Assembly (NCBI GenBank): GCA_011634665.1
Contig: WAEK01000026.1
Span: 186,001 to 250,000 of the forward strand
Length of the DNA stretch: 64,000 nucleotides
Direction: 5' to 3'
From: Mortierella sp. BCC40632
Taxonomy: Eukaryota; Mortierellomycota; Mortierellomycetes; Mortierellales; Mortierellaceae
The notes below the pieces were generated by a model, which did not search any database, was not told where the DNA came from, and saw nothing but the letters and a program-made list of their open reading frames with translations. Shown piece by piece: positions 21,071 through 35,650 of the stretch (position 1 is its first letter; the number at the start of each line of letters is the position of its first letter). The position numbers and the translations under genes are program-made.

Positions 21071-22646
21071 ATGTCCCACCAGCGTCAAGAGTCAACTGGG
21101 TCAGCATACGACCCCAATAATGCAGTTGTTGCCGCAGCGGCAGTAGCCCAATACCAGCATCAGCAGCATCATGCTGCGCTACAGTATCAGCAACAGCATA
21201 TGCCATATCACATGGTGGCGGCTTCGCAGCCACCTGGCGCAGGAATGCATGCACAGGCTCCACCTCCTCCGCTCCAGCATCATCGAGATCAAGCCTATGC
21301 ACACCACAACCAACAGCCGATGCAACAGGCGCACCTACACCTCCTTCAGTCGTTCTGGATGAACCAGATGCACGAAATCGAGAACGTGCCACAGGACTTT
21401 AAGTTGCATCATCTCCCATTGGCAAGGATCAAAAAGGTCATGAAGACGGACGAGGATGTCAAGGTAAAAAAGACAGAAGAGACAAAAAGGCGCAGAACAT
21501 CAGCGGCAACCGAGCGAAGCTAACCTTGGACGACTATTTTTATTTTTTTTGTGCGTCCACGGACTACACAGGCAAAGGTATACAAAAAAAAAAAAAAAAA
21601 AAGCGATAGAGAGCACAGGTCTTTTAGGTCAATGCGCGCTGCAGGGTGCTCGTTCATTTGCCAGTTGCAACGACACTAAACAAACCCCTCCACATCGTGA
21701 TTGACATGTGCATGAGTAGATGATAAGTGCTGAAGCACCCATATTGTTCGACAAGGGCTGTGAAATCTTCATCACCGAGTTGACCATCCGGGCATGGTAA
21801 TGCTTTCCTCCTTTTCATCCCCTTCTATCGACTCGTCTACACTCGCATGCACTTTTTGGCCTCTGGTTCCCACGCTCACATGCTTCTTCTTCTGAACATT
21901 CACATCTCTATTTTATTTTGTTTTATAATATCATATTCTTCATTCACATCCATTGTCCTCCCTTCCAGGATTCATGCCGAAGAGAACAAACGACGGACAC
22001 TTCAACGGGGCGATATCGCAGCAGCCATCACAAAGACTGACATGTTTGATTTCCTTATCGATATCGTACCCCGTGAGGACTTTAAACTCTCTATGGCTAA
22101 GGGCCATAAACCATCGATGTCGTCCTCATCCATCTCCTCTGCCCATAGCGAGCCACGACGTAGTCAGGAGGCATTCCCCGGACTGGCCACAGCAGCCTCG
22201 GCTTCGGCAGCGGCGGCAGCAGCAGCGGCGGCAGCAGCAGGAATGGATCCTAATTCGCTTGAAGGATACCCGTACCCCTATGGAATGCTCGAAGGAGGCC
22301 CTTTTACAATGGTAAAGTGAAAAAAGGGAGTTTGAATCGATATGGGGATGAGACCTTTTTTTTTTTTTGTTTTTTTTTTTGTTGAGTACACCCCGTTTCT
22401 GACCATGGGTTCTGACACAACCGAAAATAGGGTCCCCCAGGAACAGAGGGTTTAGATCCATATCAACAACAGCAACAGCAGCAGCAGCAACAGCAACAGC
22501 AGCAACAACATCAACTCCAGATGCAATACATGAGAGCTCAGCAACATTCACAACATCCTCAACAGCAACAACGGTACGACTTTGTACCGCAGCAACAACA
22601 ACAACATTCTCATCATCCATCGCGTGATCAGAACGATGGCTGGTGA
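21071..22646 (+). CDS. HAP5: CCAAT-binding factor subunit Hap5 / NF-YC
   Basis: Four exons: 21071-21463, 21720-21796, 21969-22311, 22431-22646; 342 residues. A His/Gln-rich N-terminus leads to the NF-YC histone fold at about residues 100-195: [80 protein letters not shown] and [16 protein letters not shown]. The subunit pairs with Hap3/NF-YB and then recruits Hap2/NF-YA to CCAAT boxes in promoters, including respiratory genes. The tail carries ten Ala and a Gln-rich region (about residues 280-335), as in many transcription factors. All splice junctions fall inside the conserved fold, so the model is firm. The first ATG before the His/Gln region was used. Confidence 0.96.
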
Positions 22647-22754
22647 AAAAAAAAAAAAAAAAAAAGAACTTTCTTATTATTGCTACATGGCGGCCCTCGC
22701 GTCCGATATCCTCAGTAACCAGACAAAATAGTAATTTTTCAAAAAAATATTAAT

Positions 22755-22785
<31 letters not shown>

Positions 22786-23056
22786 GGGGGGGGGGGGATT
22801 CATTTCACAGAAAAGAGGAACGTGTTGGGCAGCCGTTGGAGCCAGCGAAACAAAAGTCACATTTTTTTTTTTTTTTTTTTTTGAGCGAGTGAAGCTTCAT
22901 ATATGACCAGACCGAACAAAAAGGAAAACCTCATTCTTCCATCCTTCCATCCTTCCATCCCTACTCCATCCCTTTTCCACATTCCCCTCCTTCCCTTTGA
23001 CCGAGAAGAAAGAAAAATAACAATAACAATAATAATAATAAAAACCGACTTCCGGA
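22647..23056. other. Spacer between HAP5 and GOT1
   Basis: Contains A runs at about 22647-22664 and 22756-22781, a G run ending at 22797 and a T22 run at about 22861-22882. No coding signal; the remainder is the GOT1 promoter and leader. Confidence 0.55.
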
Positions 23057-23537
23057 ATGTGGCTCTCAGACACTCAGAGTATGACATGGCATAAAGAAGA
23101 GGAATGATAGTCTTGAGTCGCGAGAAGTCTCTTCTGATTCCTCTCACTTATTCTTCTTCTCATTAGAAATTGGCGTCGGTCTGACAGCATTCGGTCTGTT
23201 CTTCATGCTGATGGGCGTGATGATGTTCTTTGATGGAGGACTATTGGCTATTGGAAATGTATGTCCATTCTCTTTTTTTTTTTCTTGTTTTCTTTCTTTC
23301 TTTCTTTTTCTCTTCCTCTTCCTCTCTCTTTCTCTCTTTCTATTCTACTCTATTGCTCTTGCTCCATACTCCTACCGAAGTAGAACTTTTGTTTGCAAGG
23401 ATGGACTTGAAGACTCAAAGGATATATGGAGTGCTGCATTACTTGGCATCGACTCGAGGAGAAACGCTCCAAGGATAGGACTCTGGAGATTCTAGGACTC
23501 GGCGATGGCAACAGAAGGAGAATGAGAGAGAGAGTGT

Positions 23538-23568
<31 letters not shown>

Positions 23569-24794
23569 CTGTCCAAGTTTGGGTCAGGAGAAAAACAGTT
23601 TCCCTGAGGATGACGATTCGGTGTTTTATTACCCCTAATCTTTTAAATACTGACTCCTTTTCTGTCTTCCACTACGACTGCTACAACAGATTCTCTTCTT
23701 GGCAGGATTGACATTAGTTATTGGGGCACAAAAGACGGTCTACTTCTTTGCACGCCGTCAAAAGATTCGTGGAACGATCTGCTTTTTTGGCGGTATCCTT
23801 CTTGTCTTTATCAAGTGGCCTATTCTTGGCGTCATTGTCGAGTTTTTCGGATTCATAAACCTCTTCGGGTAAGTAGAATCAACTGCTTTCTTTTCTAGCC
23901 AACATCTCTCTCTCTCTCTTTTCTCTCTCTTGCATTTTTCCTAGTATATCTCACAAAGGCTCTTCTTTGATGGACTGGCTCTTCTTAGGGACTTTTTCCC
24001 GGTGATTATAAGCTTTCTCAGGAGACTTCCCATCATTGGAAACATTTTAAGTGCACCAGGTGTCGCCAAGGTAACGAAAACTGGAATGGAATCTGGTGTA
24101 GAGAGAGAGAGATAGACGGACCGTTCCCCTCTTCCTCTCCTCACCTTTTATCTATCAAGAAGCACTTCTCCCCCTCTCCCCTTTTTTTTCTTTGTCACCC
24201 CGCTCATTCAACACGCTTTTCTCTTTCTTCTATCACTTATCTCAATATCATGGGACTATCTATTTCTTTTTTCTTTTTGGTCAAACAATCGGTCTCTTGG
24301 AACTATCTTGTTGGAAACGATTGGACTTCTCTTGGCAACTGAACAAAAAAAAAATGGAAAAACCATAGTACTTGCCGGAACCTCGGGATCCTTAATCGAA
24401 TTGACTGGACAGTGGCACCATTTCCTCTCACACCCACTCTTTCTGAAGGGCCCTGAACATGCTTTCACCTCCCACACATTCGACCTTGCATCTTTTTTTT
24501 TTTTTTTTTTTTACCACAAGCGTGACCGTGTGTTGTTATTTCTTGACACGTTGCATTGAGGGACTCGCTTCTCTCTCTTATCAATCGATACTTTTGGGTC
24601 TCTTCTCTTTGCTGATCTGGAATCATCTTCTTACTTCTTTGCTATGCACCATTGCATAATTCGTTCTTGGGGGATGGTGTCAACCCCTTTTCCTTTTCCT
24701 TTTCCTTTTCTTTTTCTTTTTCTTTCTTTTTTTCTTATTTGTCAATATCGTATAGGTCGTAGATCGATTGAGCGGACAACGGTTGCCTGTTTAA
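23057..24794 (+). CDS. GOT1: Golgi transport protein Got1
   Basis: Five exons: 23057-23078, 23167-23258, 23690-23868, 23989-24070, 24756-24794; 137 residues, matching yeast Got1. The first exon holds only 22 coding bases (MWLSDTQ) and splices to KIGVGLTAFGLFFMLMGVMM. Four membrane segments are visible: GLTAFGLFFMLMGVMMFF, ILFLAGLTLVIGAQ, GTICFFGGILLVFIKWPILG and VIVEFFGFINLFGDFFPVII, then RRLPIIGNIL. Got1 is a tetraspan protein of early Golgi/COPII vesicles that assists ER-Golgi traffic. The last intron (24071-24755) is long, about 685 bases, and full of T-rich low-complexity sequence; the last exon supplies only VVDRLSGQRLPV. Confidence 0.94.
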
Positions 24795-25729
24795 CTATCA
24801 CCAGGCGAACGGATGAGGACTATTTTTTTTAGAGTCCTTTTGTCTTTTTCTTTCTTTTCTTGGAAAGAATGTTTGCCACTGGATTCTAGAGTTATTCAAA
24901 GCGAATCAAACAAAAAAAAAAGAAAGAAAAGAAAAGAAAAACTCTATATCTCTCTATCAGCTCCTTACCATATTCTTTAGTGCACAAATCCATAACAACC
25001 AGCAAAAAAAAAAAAAAAAGCTTAATACCCATCTATCTCTCTCTCTCCCTCTTTTATATATTTTCTCGAAATGATTAAACTTTGCAAAAAAAAAAAAAAA
25101 AAAAAAAAAAAGGTACCAAAGTGTGAGCCAAATAACGGCAGAGAACAAGGATGATCATCGATCATGCTCTATTTTCTTGTTTTCCTTATTCATGAAAGGG
25201 TTGTCATGTTACTCGAAAAGCTTCAGAGAGAGAGAAATAGCTGTCAAAACGGACAACAATCTCTATCGAGTAACAGATATTCCAGTCAGACTCGCCCGCA
25301 GCGCCTTCCTTTCTGCTGGTGATCATCCATATTGGACTCATTTTTCAAGGAATGTCTTGTCTATTGAGAAATGACCATGCGGAGCAAATTCTGCAAAGAT
25401 TCAAGAAAGCAAGTAGTAGAAACAAGACCTGAGCAAAAAAAAAAAAATCAAGTCGCTGCCTTTTTTTTTTTTTTTTTTTTGTTCAAAGCATGCTTTTCTC
25501 TCTTTTTCTTTCTTCCTTTCTAAACATACACCTCCCACGTCTCCTTTGGATCCAAAATCGTGTTTCTTTATGGACATCAGGAGAAACCAGGCATTTGGCT
25601 ACGGAATAATAATAAGGCGACAGTGGCAACAACAAGAGAATAAGGAAGAGAAGAAAAAAAAAAAAAAAAGCCAAGAGTGGGGAAAAAAAAGGGTTGTGAA
25701 AAGAAGGCACATCAAAAAAAGAAAGAAAG

Positions 25730-25762
<33 letters not shown>

Positions 25763-26073
25763 GAAAGGGGAAATGAAAAAAGGAAGCTGTAGGCTAGAAG
25801 TACATGTTTTAAAAATTGATAAAATGAAAAGGGGAGGGGCTGAGTGAGTGAGTGAAGAGGGGGATAAGGACAGAGCGCGCGAAAGAATGATAAATTACGA
25901 TGCAGTAAAGTGTGTGTGTATGCATGCATAGTGTGAGAGTGAGAAAGAAGGAAAGGAAAGGAAAGGGAAGAACTTCGTTTGTCCAAAGCCTAATGCTCAT
26001 CAGAGAAAAGCGAAAGGGCAGCAACGGTAATGGGTGGTAACTCCGAGGTTCACCTAAGCTTGGTAACAACTCT
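24795..26073. other. Convergent spacer between GOT1 and RSC7
   Basis: About 1.3 kb of A/T-rich 3' flanks with A runs at about 25003-25018 and 25085-25111, a T22 run at about 25459-25480 and AAAAG repeats at 25715-25770. No gene supported; the 167-residue minus-strand frame here is F/S/L low complexity. Confidence 0.55.
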
Positions 26074-27325
26074 TCATTGCCTTCGATGATGCATGTTCTG
26101 GGCGGCCGCCATTTGTTGATGCTGTTGCTGTTGCTGTTGGTACAGGAACTGTTGGTACTGTTGCTGGCTTGCCATCCCTGGCATAGATTGCATGCCCTGC
26201 ATTCCTTGCATTCCTGGCATACCCTGCATACCCTGCATACCCTGCATCCCTTGCATCCCCGGCATCCCCGGCATTCCCGACATACCCTGCATCCCCGGCA
26301 TTCCTTGCATTGCTTGCATAGGTTGTTGACCTGGATGCATCATAGGCTGTCCCGCAACCGGGTGCATCATTTGCTGTCCAGGATACATCTGCTGTCCAGG
26401 ATGCATCATTGGCTGCTGTCCAGGATGCATGGGCTGCCCTCCCGGATACATTGGTTGCCCTCCCGGATACATCTGCTGAACCCCTGGGTGCATGCCTTGC
26501 ATTGGTTGAGACATTGGTTGTCCTCCAGGATGCATTGCCTGTGAGGCCTGCATTCCTGGCATCGGCTGCATAGCCGTTCCAGGTTGCATTCCTGGCATCG
26601 ATTGCATCGAAGTCATTGGCTGCTTATGTGGCTGGAAGGATGGATATTGAGGATGCTGTTGCTGTTGCTGCTGTTGCTGCTGTTGCTGCTGTTGAGGTGG
26701 AACCATACCCTGGGACATGGGCTGGGGCTGCATTGGCTGCATCTGCTGTATTGGTTGCATCTGTTGCATCTGTGGCATCTGTGGCATCTGTTGCATCTGT
26801 TGCATCTGTTGCATCGGCTGCGACATTGGTTGCGACATTGGCTGCGACATTGGCTGCGACATTGGCTGCGACATAGACTGCGACATAGACTGTGGCATCG
26901 GCTGCGACATTTGGTTCTGAACCATAGGTTGGGTAGCATGAGCGGGTTGCTGGCTCATAGCGACAGGAGAAGCTGAGACAGGAAGCTGACTCGTAGGGTG
27001 AGCTCCAGGATGTCCTTGAAAGGACGATCGAGTTGGGGCTGCAGGGGATGCAGCGTTATTCATGGCCGCTGAAGGCTGTGGTTGACTCTGTGATTGCAGT
27101 TGAGGTCGAGGCTGAGGCGGCTGTTGCGATTGTGGCATTTGCTGTTGCGCCTGGGGCAGTGCCTGAGATGGGGGCAGTGGTTGTGGTTGAGGTTGGGATT
27201 GTGGTTGCATTTGCGCTTGCATTTGAGGCGGCATCTGTGGCTGTGGGTGCTGTGGATGCTGCGGATGCTGCGGATGCTGTGGATGCGAATGCTGTGGATG
27301 TTGTGGGTGTTGTGGGTGTTGTGGG

Positions 27326-27381
<56 letters not shown>

Positions 27382-27391
27382 TTGTTGTTGC

Positions 27392-27422
<31 letters not shown>

Positions 27423-29890
27423 GCTGTGGCGGCGGTGGCGGTGGAGGTGTTGGATGGGACTGGGCCATCGCCTGTTGTTGCAGCATTGCTGGATGGGGTG
27501 GCTGAGGATGTGGTTGAGGGTGCTGTTGTGGTTGAGGTTGGGATTGGGGTGGAGGTGGTGCCTGGTGTTGTGGTGGATGCGGTGGCAATTTTGGATGCGC
27601 AAGAGCCGATGGAGCTGGGGGCGCCAGAGAATTATAAAGCTTCTTCTTGACGCTTCCTGCAGGCACTGCTAGCTCTGTCACCCAACTCTCATGTCGATAC
27701 TGTGAGTTTGAAAGTTGGTGGATATATTGTGCTTGTGGAGTCATGTTCTGAGGCAACACAAACCGGTAAGGCTGGCGGAACCGAACTTGATGACTAAAAA
27801 ATCCGACAAGGGTTGTTACACACAACATTCATGCTTACTAGACTTGAGTATGACAGACAAAGACATTTTTGTTTACAAATAAAACTTACACTGGGTATGC
27901 GGCTTGGTATTGACCTTGGAGAAGCGAAATTGGGTATCTTGTCAGGTCGTCATTCTCATCATCAACATCGAAACTCTCGCTCTGCTTCAGCAGAGCCATC
28001 TCTGCATCTCCAAGTGCCTTTCGAATATCCTCAGGAATGACTGCCCACAGGTCTGGATCTTGAATTAGTGGTGGTGCTGGTGCTCCTGGTTTCACTTCCA
28101 CTCGAACTGCAATTTCCACTTCAGGTCCAACTGTTCGTGGAACAGTGAAAACTAAGGAGGGCTCTTGTTGGCTCGCATCCTTGTCCTTGCTCTCGTTTGC
28201 GTTTGTTGATGGATCTCCCGACTGTTTAGTTGACTCTGTGGACAGAGATTTAGTGGATAATCCAATTTGGCCCTTTTGACTAGATAGTGGGTCGGGAACG
28301 AGGCGAACTTGGCACCTGGCTGGCTGCGTACTATGCGGGATTTGCTCAATATTCGTGTGTGGATCCAGGAACTTAGGTGTCTCCTCTCGAAGTTCTCGAA
28401 GCTGAGTGTTTAACGCTCGAACGGCCATTGCACTTTCATACAACCAGTTCAAATCCGTCACCTGTCGAACAACTTCTTTGGGCTGTCCAGCTCCCTGTTT
28501 ACGCTTTGAAGACTTTGAACTTCCTGACGTAGGACCCCCTGAGCCAGCTCCAACTACGGAACCAGACCCAGTGTCGTCTCCTCGATCATTCGCTCCAACA
28601 ACGCTACCTGCTGCCGTATTAGTATCATCTCCAGTCCGTGAGGTCGAATCGCCATCTGAATCATCCTTTATATCATGCTCTCCGGAATCAAAATAGTCGT
28701 CAATTCCAGCTCTGCCATTCTTGATGATCCTCGCTCCGAATTTCTTGAAGACAGATCTTGCAGTAATGACACCAATCACCTTGGACTTGAAGTTGGACAT
28801 CAATAGTCCATTGTCTACCAACCATTGTCGCTCTTCTGTTGTTGTATTCACGCGCAATAGAGTGGGGTTCCGTAGAAAAAAGACATAGCTATCGCGGAAT
28901 CCTAGGATCCTTGCAGGATCCATTGAAAGCATATACAAAGTGTCGTCTCTGCCAGGGATTTTGAATGCCCGGCACTTGTATTGGCGGCCTACAAAAGACG
29001 CGTTCATAGGATTTAGTGAAACATGATCCGTCTATTTTAGATTCAAAACATTCTTTGTGTAGCAGCAGGGACTTACCTCCTAGTAGCTCACCAAATTTAG
29101 TGATCTTCTTTTCTCCATTCTCGTCCACTTGGCCTTCACTTTCCTCTGCATCAGCAGTAGTAGTTTCTTCTTTCGTAGAGCTGGCACTGGCCTTTTTCGA
29201 TTTTTCTTTTGTCCGTACCTCGCTCTTGTTTGCTACCACCTGCTCTCCTGTCTCTTCCTCTTCCTCTTCCTCTTCTTCTTCCTCTTCATCGTCATCATCA
29301 TCATCGTCGTCTTCCTCAACAGGTAATGGTAATACATAACGTTTCCTTGAGCCAACAGTCGCCTTCCTCACAGGTCGCTTAGATGGTGACGATGCTGCCG
29401 ATTTCGATCTAGAAGAGGACTTTGATTTTGTCTGCCTGCCTTTTCTCGCTGGTTGTTCCGGAATATCGCCCTCATCCTCGTCTTCATCGCCATCGTCCTC
29501 CTCCTCCTCATCTTCATCTTCATTTTCGTCCTTGGTACTGCCACGATTTTTCTCTCGACGACCCTCTTCATTGTCATCGCTGCTGTTCTCTTCGTCCTCT
29601 CCACCGTTCTCATCTACATCATTCCCCTGATCATCCGAGACTGAGTCCCTGACGGATTCCATTTCTGCATCCTCATCTTCATCCCTGCCTTGACCCCGAT
29701 CTGAGTTTGCTACGGCGCTGACTGCACGTTTGTGGGAAGAAGGATGCGATGATGAACTCTTGCGTTTCTTGCTGTCGGTCGAGGTGGTGGACGAGGTGGA
29801 CGCGTTAGTAGTCACGGCATTAGCGGTGCTTGAAGATCCCGCCCGACCGGACGCGCGACTCCTGCTTGTTCCTGGAACAGATGGAGACAT
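26074..29890 (-). CDS. RSC7: Rsc7/Swp82-type chromatin remodelling complex subunit
   Basis: Three exons: 29890-29077, 28988-27890, 27793-26074; 1210 residues. Residues 1-265 are disordered, with long Asp/Glu runs and Ser/Lys-rich basic patches. The Rsc7/Swp82 domain starts near residue 262 (KITKFGELLGGRQYKCRAFK, PGRDDTLYMLSMDPARILGF, RDSYVFFLRNPTLLRV, ERQWLVDNGLL) and resumes with LNWLYESAMAVRALN and VRFRQPYRFVLPQNMTPQAQ. These proteins are accessory subunits of RSC and SWI/SNF remodellers. From about residue 690 to the end the protein is Gln/Met/Pro-rich: a run of about 38 Gln (near 757-794), HPQ repeats, QPMS repeats and MQGMPGMQG repeats, far longer than in yeast. The exon 2-3 junction (V|HQVRFRQPYRF) fits the family. 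Confidence 0.9.
26815..26905. repeat. 12-base coding tandem repeat (QPMS/QSMS) in RSC7
   Basis: Plus-strand unit TTGGCTGCGACA (with GACATAGACTGC variants) repeats about seven times; on the coding strand it gives SQPM tetrapeptides. Nearby TGCATCTGT units give MQQ tripeptides. Confidence 0.85.
27325..27425. repeat. CAG/CAA glutamine repeat in RSC7
   Basis: Plus-strand TGCTGT/TGTTGT triplets encode about 33-38 consecutive Gln on the minus strand, flanked by CCCACAACA-type units giving HPQ repeats. Purer CAACAG hexamers lie on the high-coordinate side of mixed CAA codons, so length variation by slippage is likely. Confidence 0.85.
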
Positions 29891-31336
29891 TGCCGATTGA
29901 GGGGCTGTGTGTGTGTGTGTGTGTGTGTGCTTTGAGAGTGAGTGTGTTGTGTAGTATGTGTGTGTGTGTATGAGGAGAGTGAGAGAGCGAGGATTGTGTG
30001 AGCGCGTGGGATGTGATTCGCGTTTGATTTCGGCCCAGTCGAATAGGACCCTAGTGGCCTTTTTTTTTGAAAGGGGCGGAGGAAGAAAAAGGGCAGTGGG
30101 GGAGGGGCAGCCTCTTTGTATCGTCTTTGTGCGCGCACTATTATCTCCGTGGACTAGTGTTTGCTAGAGCGAAGATGACCTCTGGTGCGCAACTCTGTCC
30201 GGTCTAGGTCTTTTGCAAAAGAAGGTGGATGCAAAGATGGTCGATGAAGCCCAGTTCGCCTCTGGATCAGCAATCAATCAAAGTCCAGGATTATTCAGCG
30301 CCTAGTCCTTTGTGTGCGTGTCTCTAGCCGAGATGAACAATGAGGAAGTCGAGATGATGAAAGAGATGATGAAGACAGCGATCCACTGGAGCTCTATCCG
30401 AATGAGAAAAGCAGAGTCGAGAGACCAAATCAAAATGTAAGCAGGAGCGGATTAGCAGGTTGCGGGAATGCAGGTAGTCCTCTCACAAGTGATCCGCCTA
30501 TTCAGCTGGAGCCTCGAAGAGGGGGGGGGGGGGAGAGGGTCGAACGGCTGCAGAAATTTTTTTGTAACCGCCTTTTTTTTTTTTTTTTTTTTCTTTCTTC
30601 CTCGTTTGTGGTGATCTTTTGCATCCACGGTCCCTTTCTTGTGCGCGCCAGGAGTGGTTGCGCACAGAGACGATTCGTCCTGAGGCATACATCAGACGCA
30701 GGGTGGTCTGAAGGGGCGAGAGCAAATGAGAATGAAAGACAGAGACACAGGCATTTGTGTAGGGATGCAGAGATAGAGGCTGGCTGATCAGATAGAGGAG
30801 GTGATGGATGGAGGAAAACCGCGTCCCGAGAAGGGTACCTTTTTTTAGTGGGTGTGCTCGCGAGATTAGCGACCTAATGATGGAAATAGAAGCATGAAAA
30901 GCCAAAGGATGGAACAACGAATCGCGAGATGCTCAGTAGAAGAGGGCCTCTCCCTTCTTCCTCAATTTACGTCACCGTAAATGGTATCGCAAAAAAAAAA
31001 AAAAAAAAAAGCTGTCTCTCTGTTCTTTGCTTCAAGTCCTGTTGTTGACTGTGGTCTCTGCTTCAATGGGTTGTTTCCATGGTCAATAGTTACAGGTAGT
31101 CTAGATGTTCAACATGAAATCCACAAAATATCCAAGTTTCCACAATGAACGGGATGTCACGTTACAGCGGACAGAGCAGTTTTACCAAAAAGTCAGGGCT
31201 GTTGAGCCGGAGGGGGTTTTTTTTTTTTTGCGAATGGGGTATGATTGTATTGAGAAAAAAAACGCAATTAAAGCAGTGTAGCACTTCAAGATACAACTGC
31301 TTGACTACTATATGAAAACGACTACGGATACAACGC
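29891..31336. other. Spacer between ACT1 3' end and RSC7 promoter
   Basis: About 1.4 kb. It carries two (GT)n tracts just upstream of the RSC7 start (29907-29930 and 29941-29970), T runs at about 30572-30592, a G run near 30522 and an A20 run at about 30991. No gene supported. Confidence 0.5.
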
Positions 31337-33136
<1,800 letters not shown>

Positions 33137-33276
33137 TTGAGTGTGTGTGTGTTGTGAGAGGAGTGGGAAAGAGTTGGAGTAGGTGCGGTGAGCAGAAGAG
33201 AGTGAAGAGAGAGGAATGGAGAAGCTGATGAGTTGACTGATGAAAGATGGAAGGAAGGAGGAGGAGATGGGCCAGT

Positions 33277-33284
33277 TTTATATA
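33277..33284 (-). promoter_or_regulatory. TATA box of ACT1
   Basis: TATATAAA on the minus strand (in GAGTATATAAAACTGG), about 140 bases upstream of the predicted leader donor and about 715 upstream of the ATG; spacing fits a transcription start just before the leader exon. Confidence 0.6.
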
Positions 33285-33348
33285 CTCGACGAAGGTTGGA
33301 GTGTGTCGCCTGCAGGCTGATTTCTATTCCTGACTGCTGCGTCTCCTC

Positions 33349-33384
<36 letters not shown>

Positions 33385-34145
33385 TCATTTCTCTTTGTTG
33401 AATGCACCGCACGCGCTCGATGTGCGACATACCCGTCTCTATTCAATGACAGGTCCGCAATAATAAAGACTATATATAACACCTGGGGACCCCGAACCAT
33501 GCGGCAACCCATTCCTCGCTACGCTCGCTCGCTCTCGACTCTCTGCAAGAGCATTAACCATAAATCCTTCTTGATACTTTCTCGTTCCTACTTGCACTCT
33601 CATTTAGTCTTACCCACATTCTCTCTTGATTCTTTTCTCTCATCAACACACGCGTTCTCTCTTCCTGCCGTGTCCGTCCTTCTCCTTTCTCTTTTTTTTG
33701 TTTTCGCAGCATCCCAATCCTACCCTTCTTCCTCTAGCCATATCCCAGCTGCAGCTCTGTCCGTTGAAATTGTCCTCTGGACGATCTCGCTGCCTTTTAC
33801 GTTTACCTTAGCCATGCTCTCCTCTGCAACTGCAAAATGCTCTGATACTTTTTTTCCCTCCCGCTTTTCGCACCTCTCAGCCTACATGAACTGACCCTGC
33901 TCTCGGATCTGCTTGTCTCCTACTCTTTCCTCCATGTCTATTTCTGATCAGGCCATCAGACTGCCATGGTTTAATTATAACTCTTTAATACCCATTCTCG
34001 ATTAGCTTGCACCGTCGCCTTGGACTCTGTTCCTCTTCCAGCTACTTGACTTTAAAGCGACCAGACGCGTCCAAACGGGGGAAGGGAGAGAGAGAGAGTA
34101 AAATCACGAACGAAAGCATGTCTGTCGAATGATGCCTGGACAATG

Positions 34146-34147
<2 letters not shown>

Positions 34148-34189
<42 letters not shown>
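34148..34189. repeat. (GA)21 microsatellite
   Basis: Pure GA dinucleotide tract of about 42 bases in the non-coding region upstream of actin. Confidence 0.9.
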
Positions 34190-34192
<3 letters not shown>

Positions 34193-35238
34193 CGGCAACG
34201 ACGACGCGTATATTTTGGTTCTTTTTTTGACGCGCGCTTCTTTCTTACTTTCTTTCAAGGAGTACAGGTCGAACACTCGCACCACAAACCAAGGAGTCGA
34301 CTGATTGATCGTAATCTCAATTAATGAAAAGGAGAAAGGGAGTCAATAAAGGAGTCAATCAACATGCTTGCTTTGTTCGTCTAGCCATGTGGAAAACTGA
34401 CAAAGGCTGGGCCATCCTCAGGCTGGAACCGTTCCTCCTCCTGTCTTGCTCTTCCTCTCCCCGCGTCTTGACCAGCACAACGGTCATTTGGATCAATTGC
34501 TGAGAGGCGTGTCTAGTTTGTGCTCGAAGGAGTCTCTGGATTCACTACCGTTTTTGCTTCTTCTTTTTCTTCATGCAAGGGCAGTTGCCACTAGACTAGA
34601 GACCTTCTCTTTTTTCTAATCGCCAAGACAAACGGGCTGTCCTACCGCTGTGCCTCCAGACCAAGAGCAGAACAGACGGGGGACTGAAATGTGCACCCAA
34701 AGCGTCACAACATGTCTGTGCCTGATTGGTCAAATGCAAGTCAATTTGAGTTTTCGAGAAGAAGCACCTCGTTTTTGTCGTATGAGACGCATGCCTATGA
34801 GAGAGTTTATGTGGGCTGTTTCGCGGCCCTTTGAGCGAGCTTGTGGTGGTGTGAATAGGCTTGGGGATGCCTTTTTGACCTGTTCTCCTTGTGTCGTCCG
34901 CATGCATTCTCTTCCTTCCAATTGGTGTCTCCTCTGCTCCACTCAAGGCCTGACGTACGCATGGAGTTTCTTCGACTTTTGAGCAACAAAGCAACAACAA
35001 CAACAAAAAAAAAAAAAGGCGCCAGGTCATATTCTGAGAGGTATAACATCATTGAAGTGATCAACTGGATTGGACCCTGCTCACCCTGAGGCTGATCCGG
35101 CCTGAGTGACGCTCGAGTGAGGCTGTGCGAGATATAGAGCGCTGCAGGCCTTGCGTAGTGAACGTCAACCTTTTTGACCGCGCCTTGTTGCAACTCGAGA
35201 CTTAGAAATGCACGTGATACGTTACGTTGTCAAAAGTG

Positions 35239-35271
<33 letters not shown>

Positions 35272-35612
35272 TCTTCACCAAGAGGCGGCGTAGCTCCTAT
35301 CCTGCAACTGTTTTCGCTATCAATCCAGGGGATGAGGGAAGGCATCCAGTCTATATCAAGATGGATCCAGTTTACGGTTAAAAAGGACGGCCTCAACGAA
35401 CAGTAAACAGTGCCTCCCGAGGAGATATCATATTAATGATCCATTTTTTTACCCCTGAGTGACAAACAACACCAGAGACAATACTTGGGAACCATCTGCT
35501 TTAACCGTTGGTCTTTCTAAGCCTCTCTTGGGTGCGTTGACTCGCTGTCTGACATATTTTCCCTATCTAGTGGGATACTCAACAACATTCCCAGAGATAA
35601 CAGACAATGCTC

Positions 35613-35615
<3 letters not shown>

Positions 35616-35647
<32 letters not shown>
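35616..35647. repeat. A32 homopolymer
   Basis: Thirty-two consecutive A in non-coding sequence. Confidence 0.9.

Positions 35648-35650
<3 letters not shown>

Noticed and set aside
26815..26905. Regular 12-base repeats resembling a short repeat array
   Set aside because: No spacers and in frame with RSC7; it is a coding tandem repeat, not a CRISPR-like array, and the genome is eukaryotic.
27033..27650. Plus-strand frames of up to 205 residues opposite RSC7 (Val/Ala/Leu-rich)
   Set aside because: They are the antisense of CAG/CAA and CCN repeats; composition is fully explained by the minus-strand Q/P-rich coding sequence.
33499..33894. 131-residue plus-strand frame upstream of actin
   Set aside because: Ser/Phe/Leu-rich product of a pyrimidine-rich region; no motif, no splice or neighbour support.
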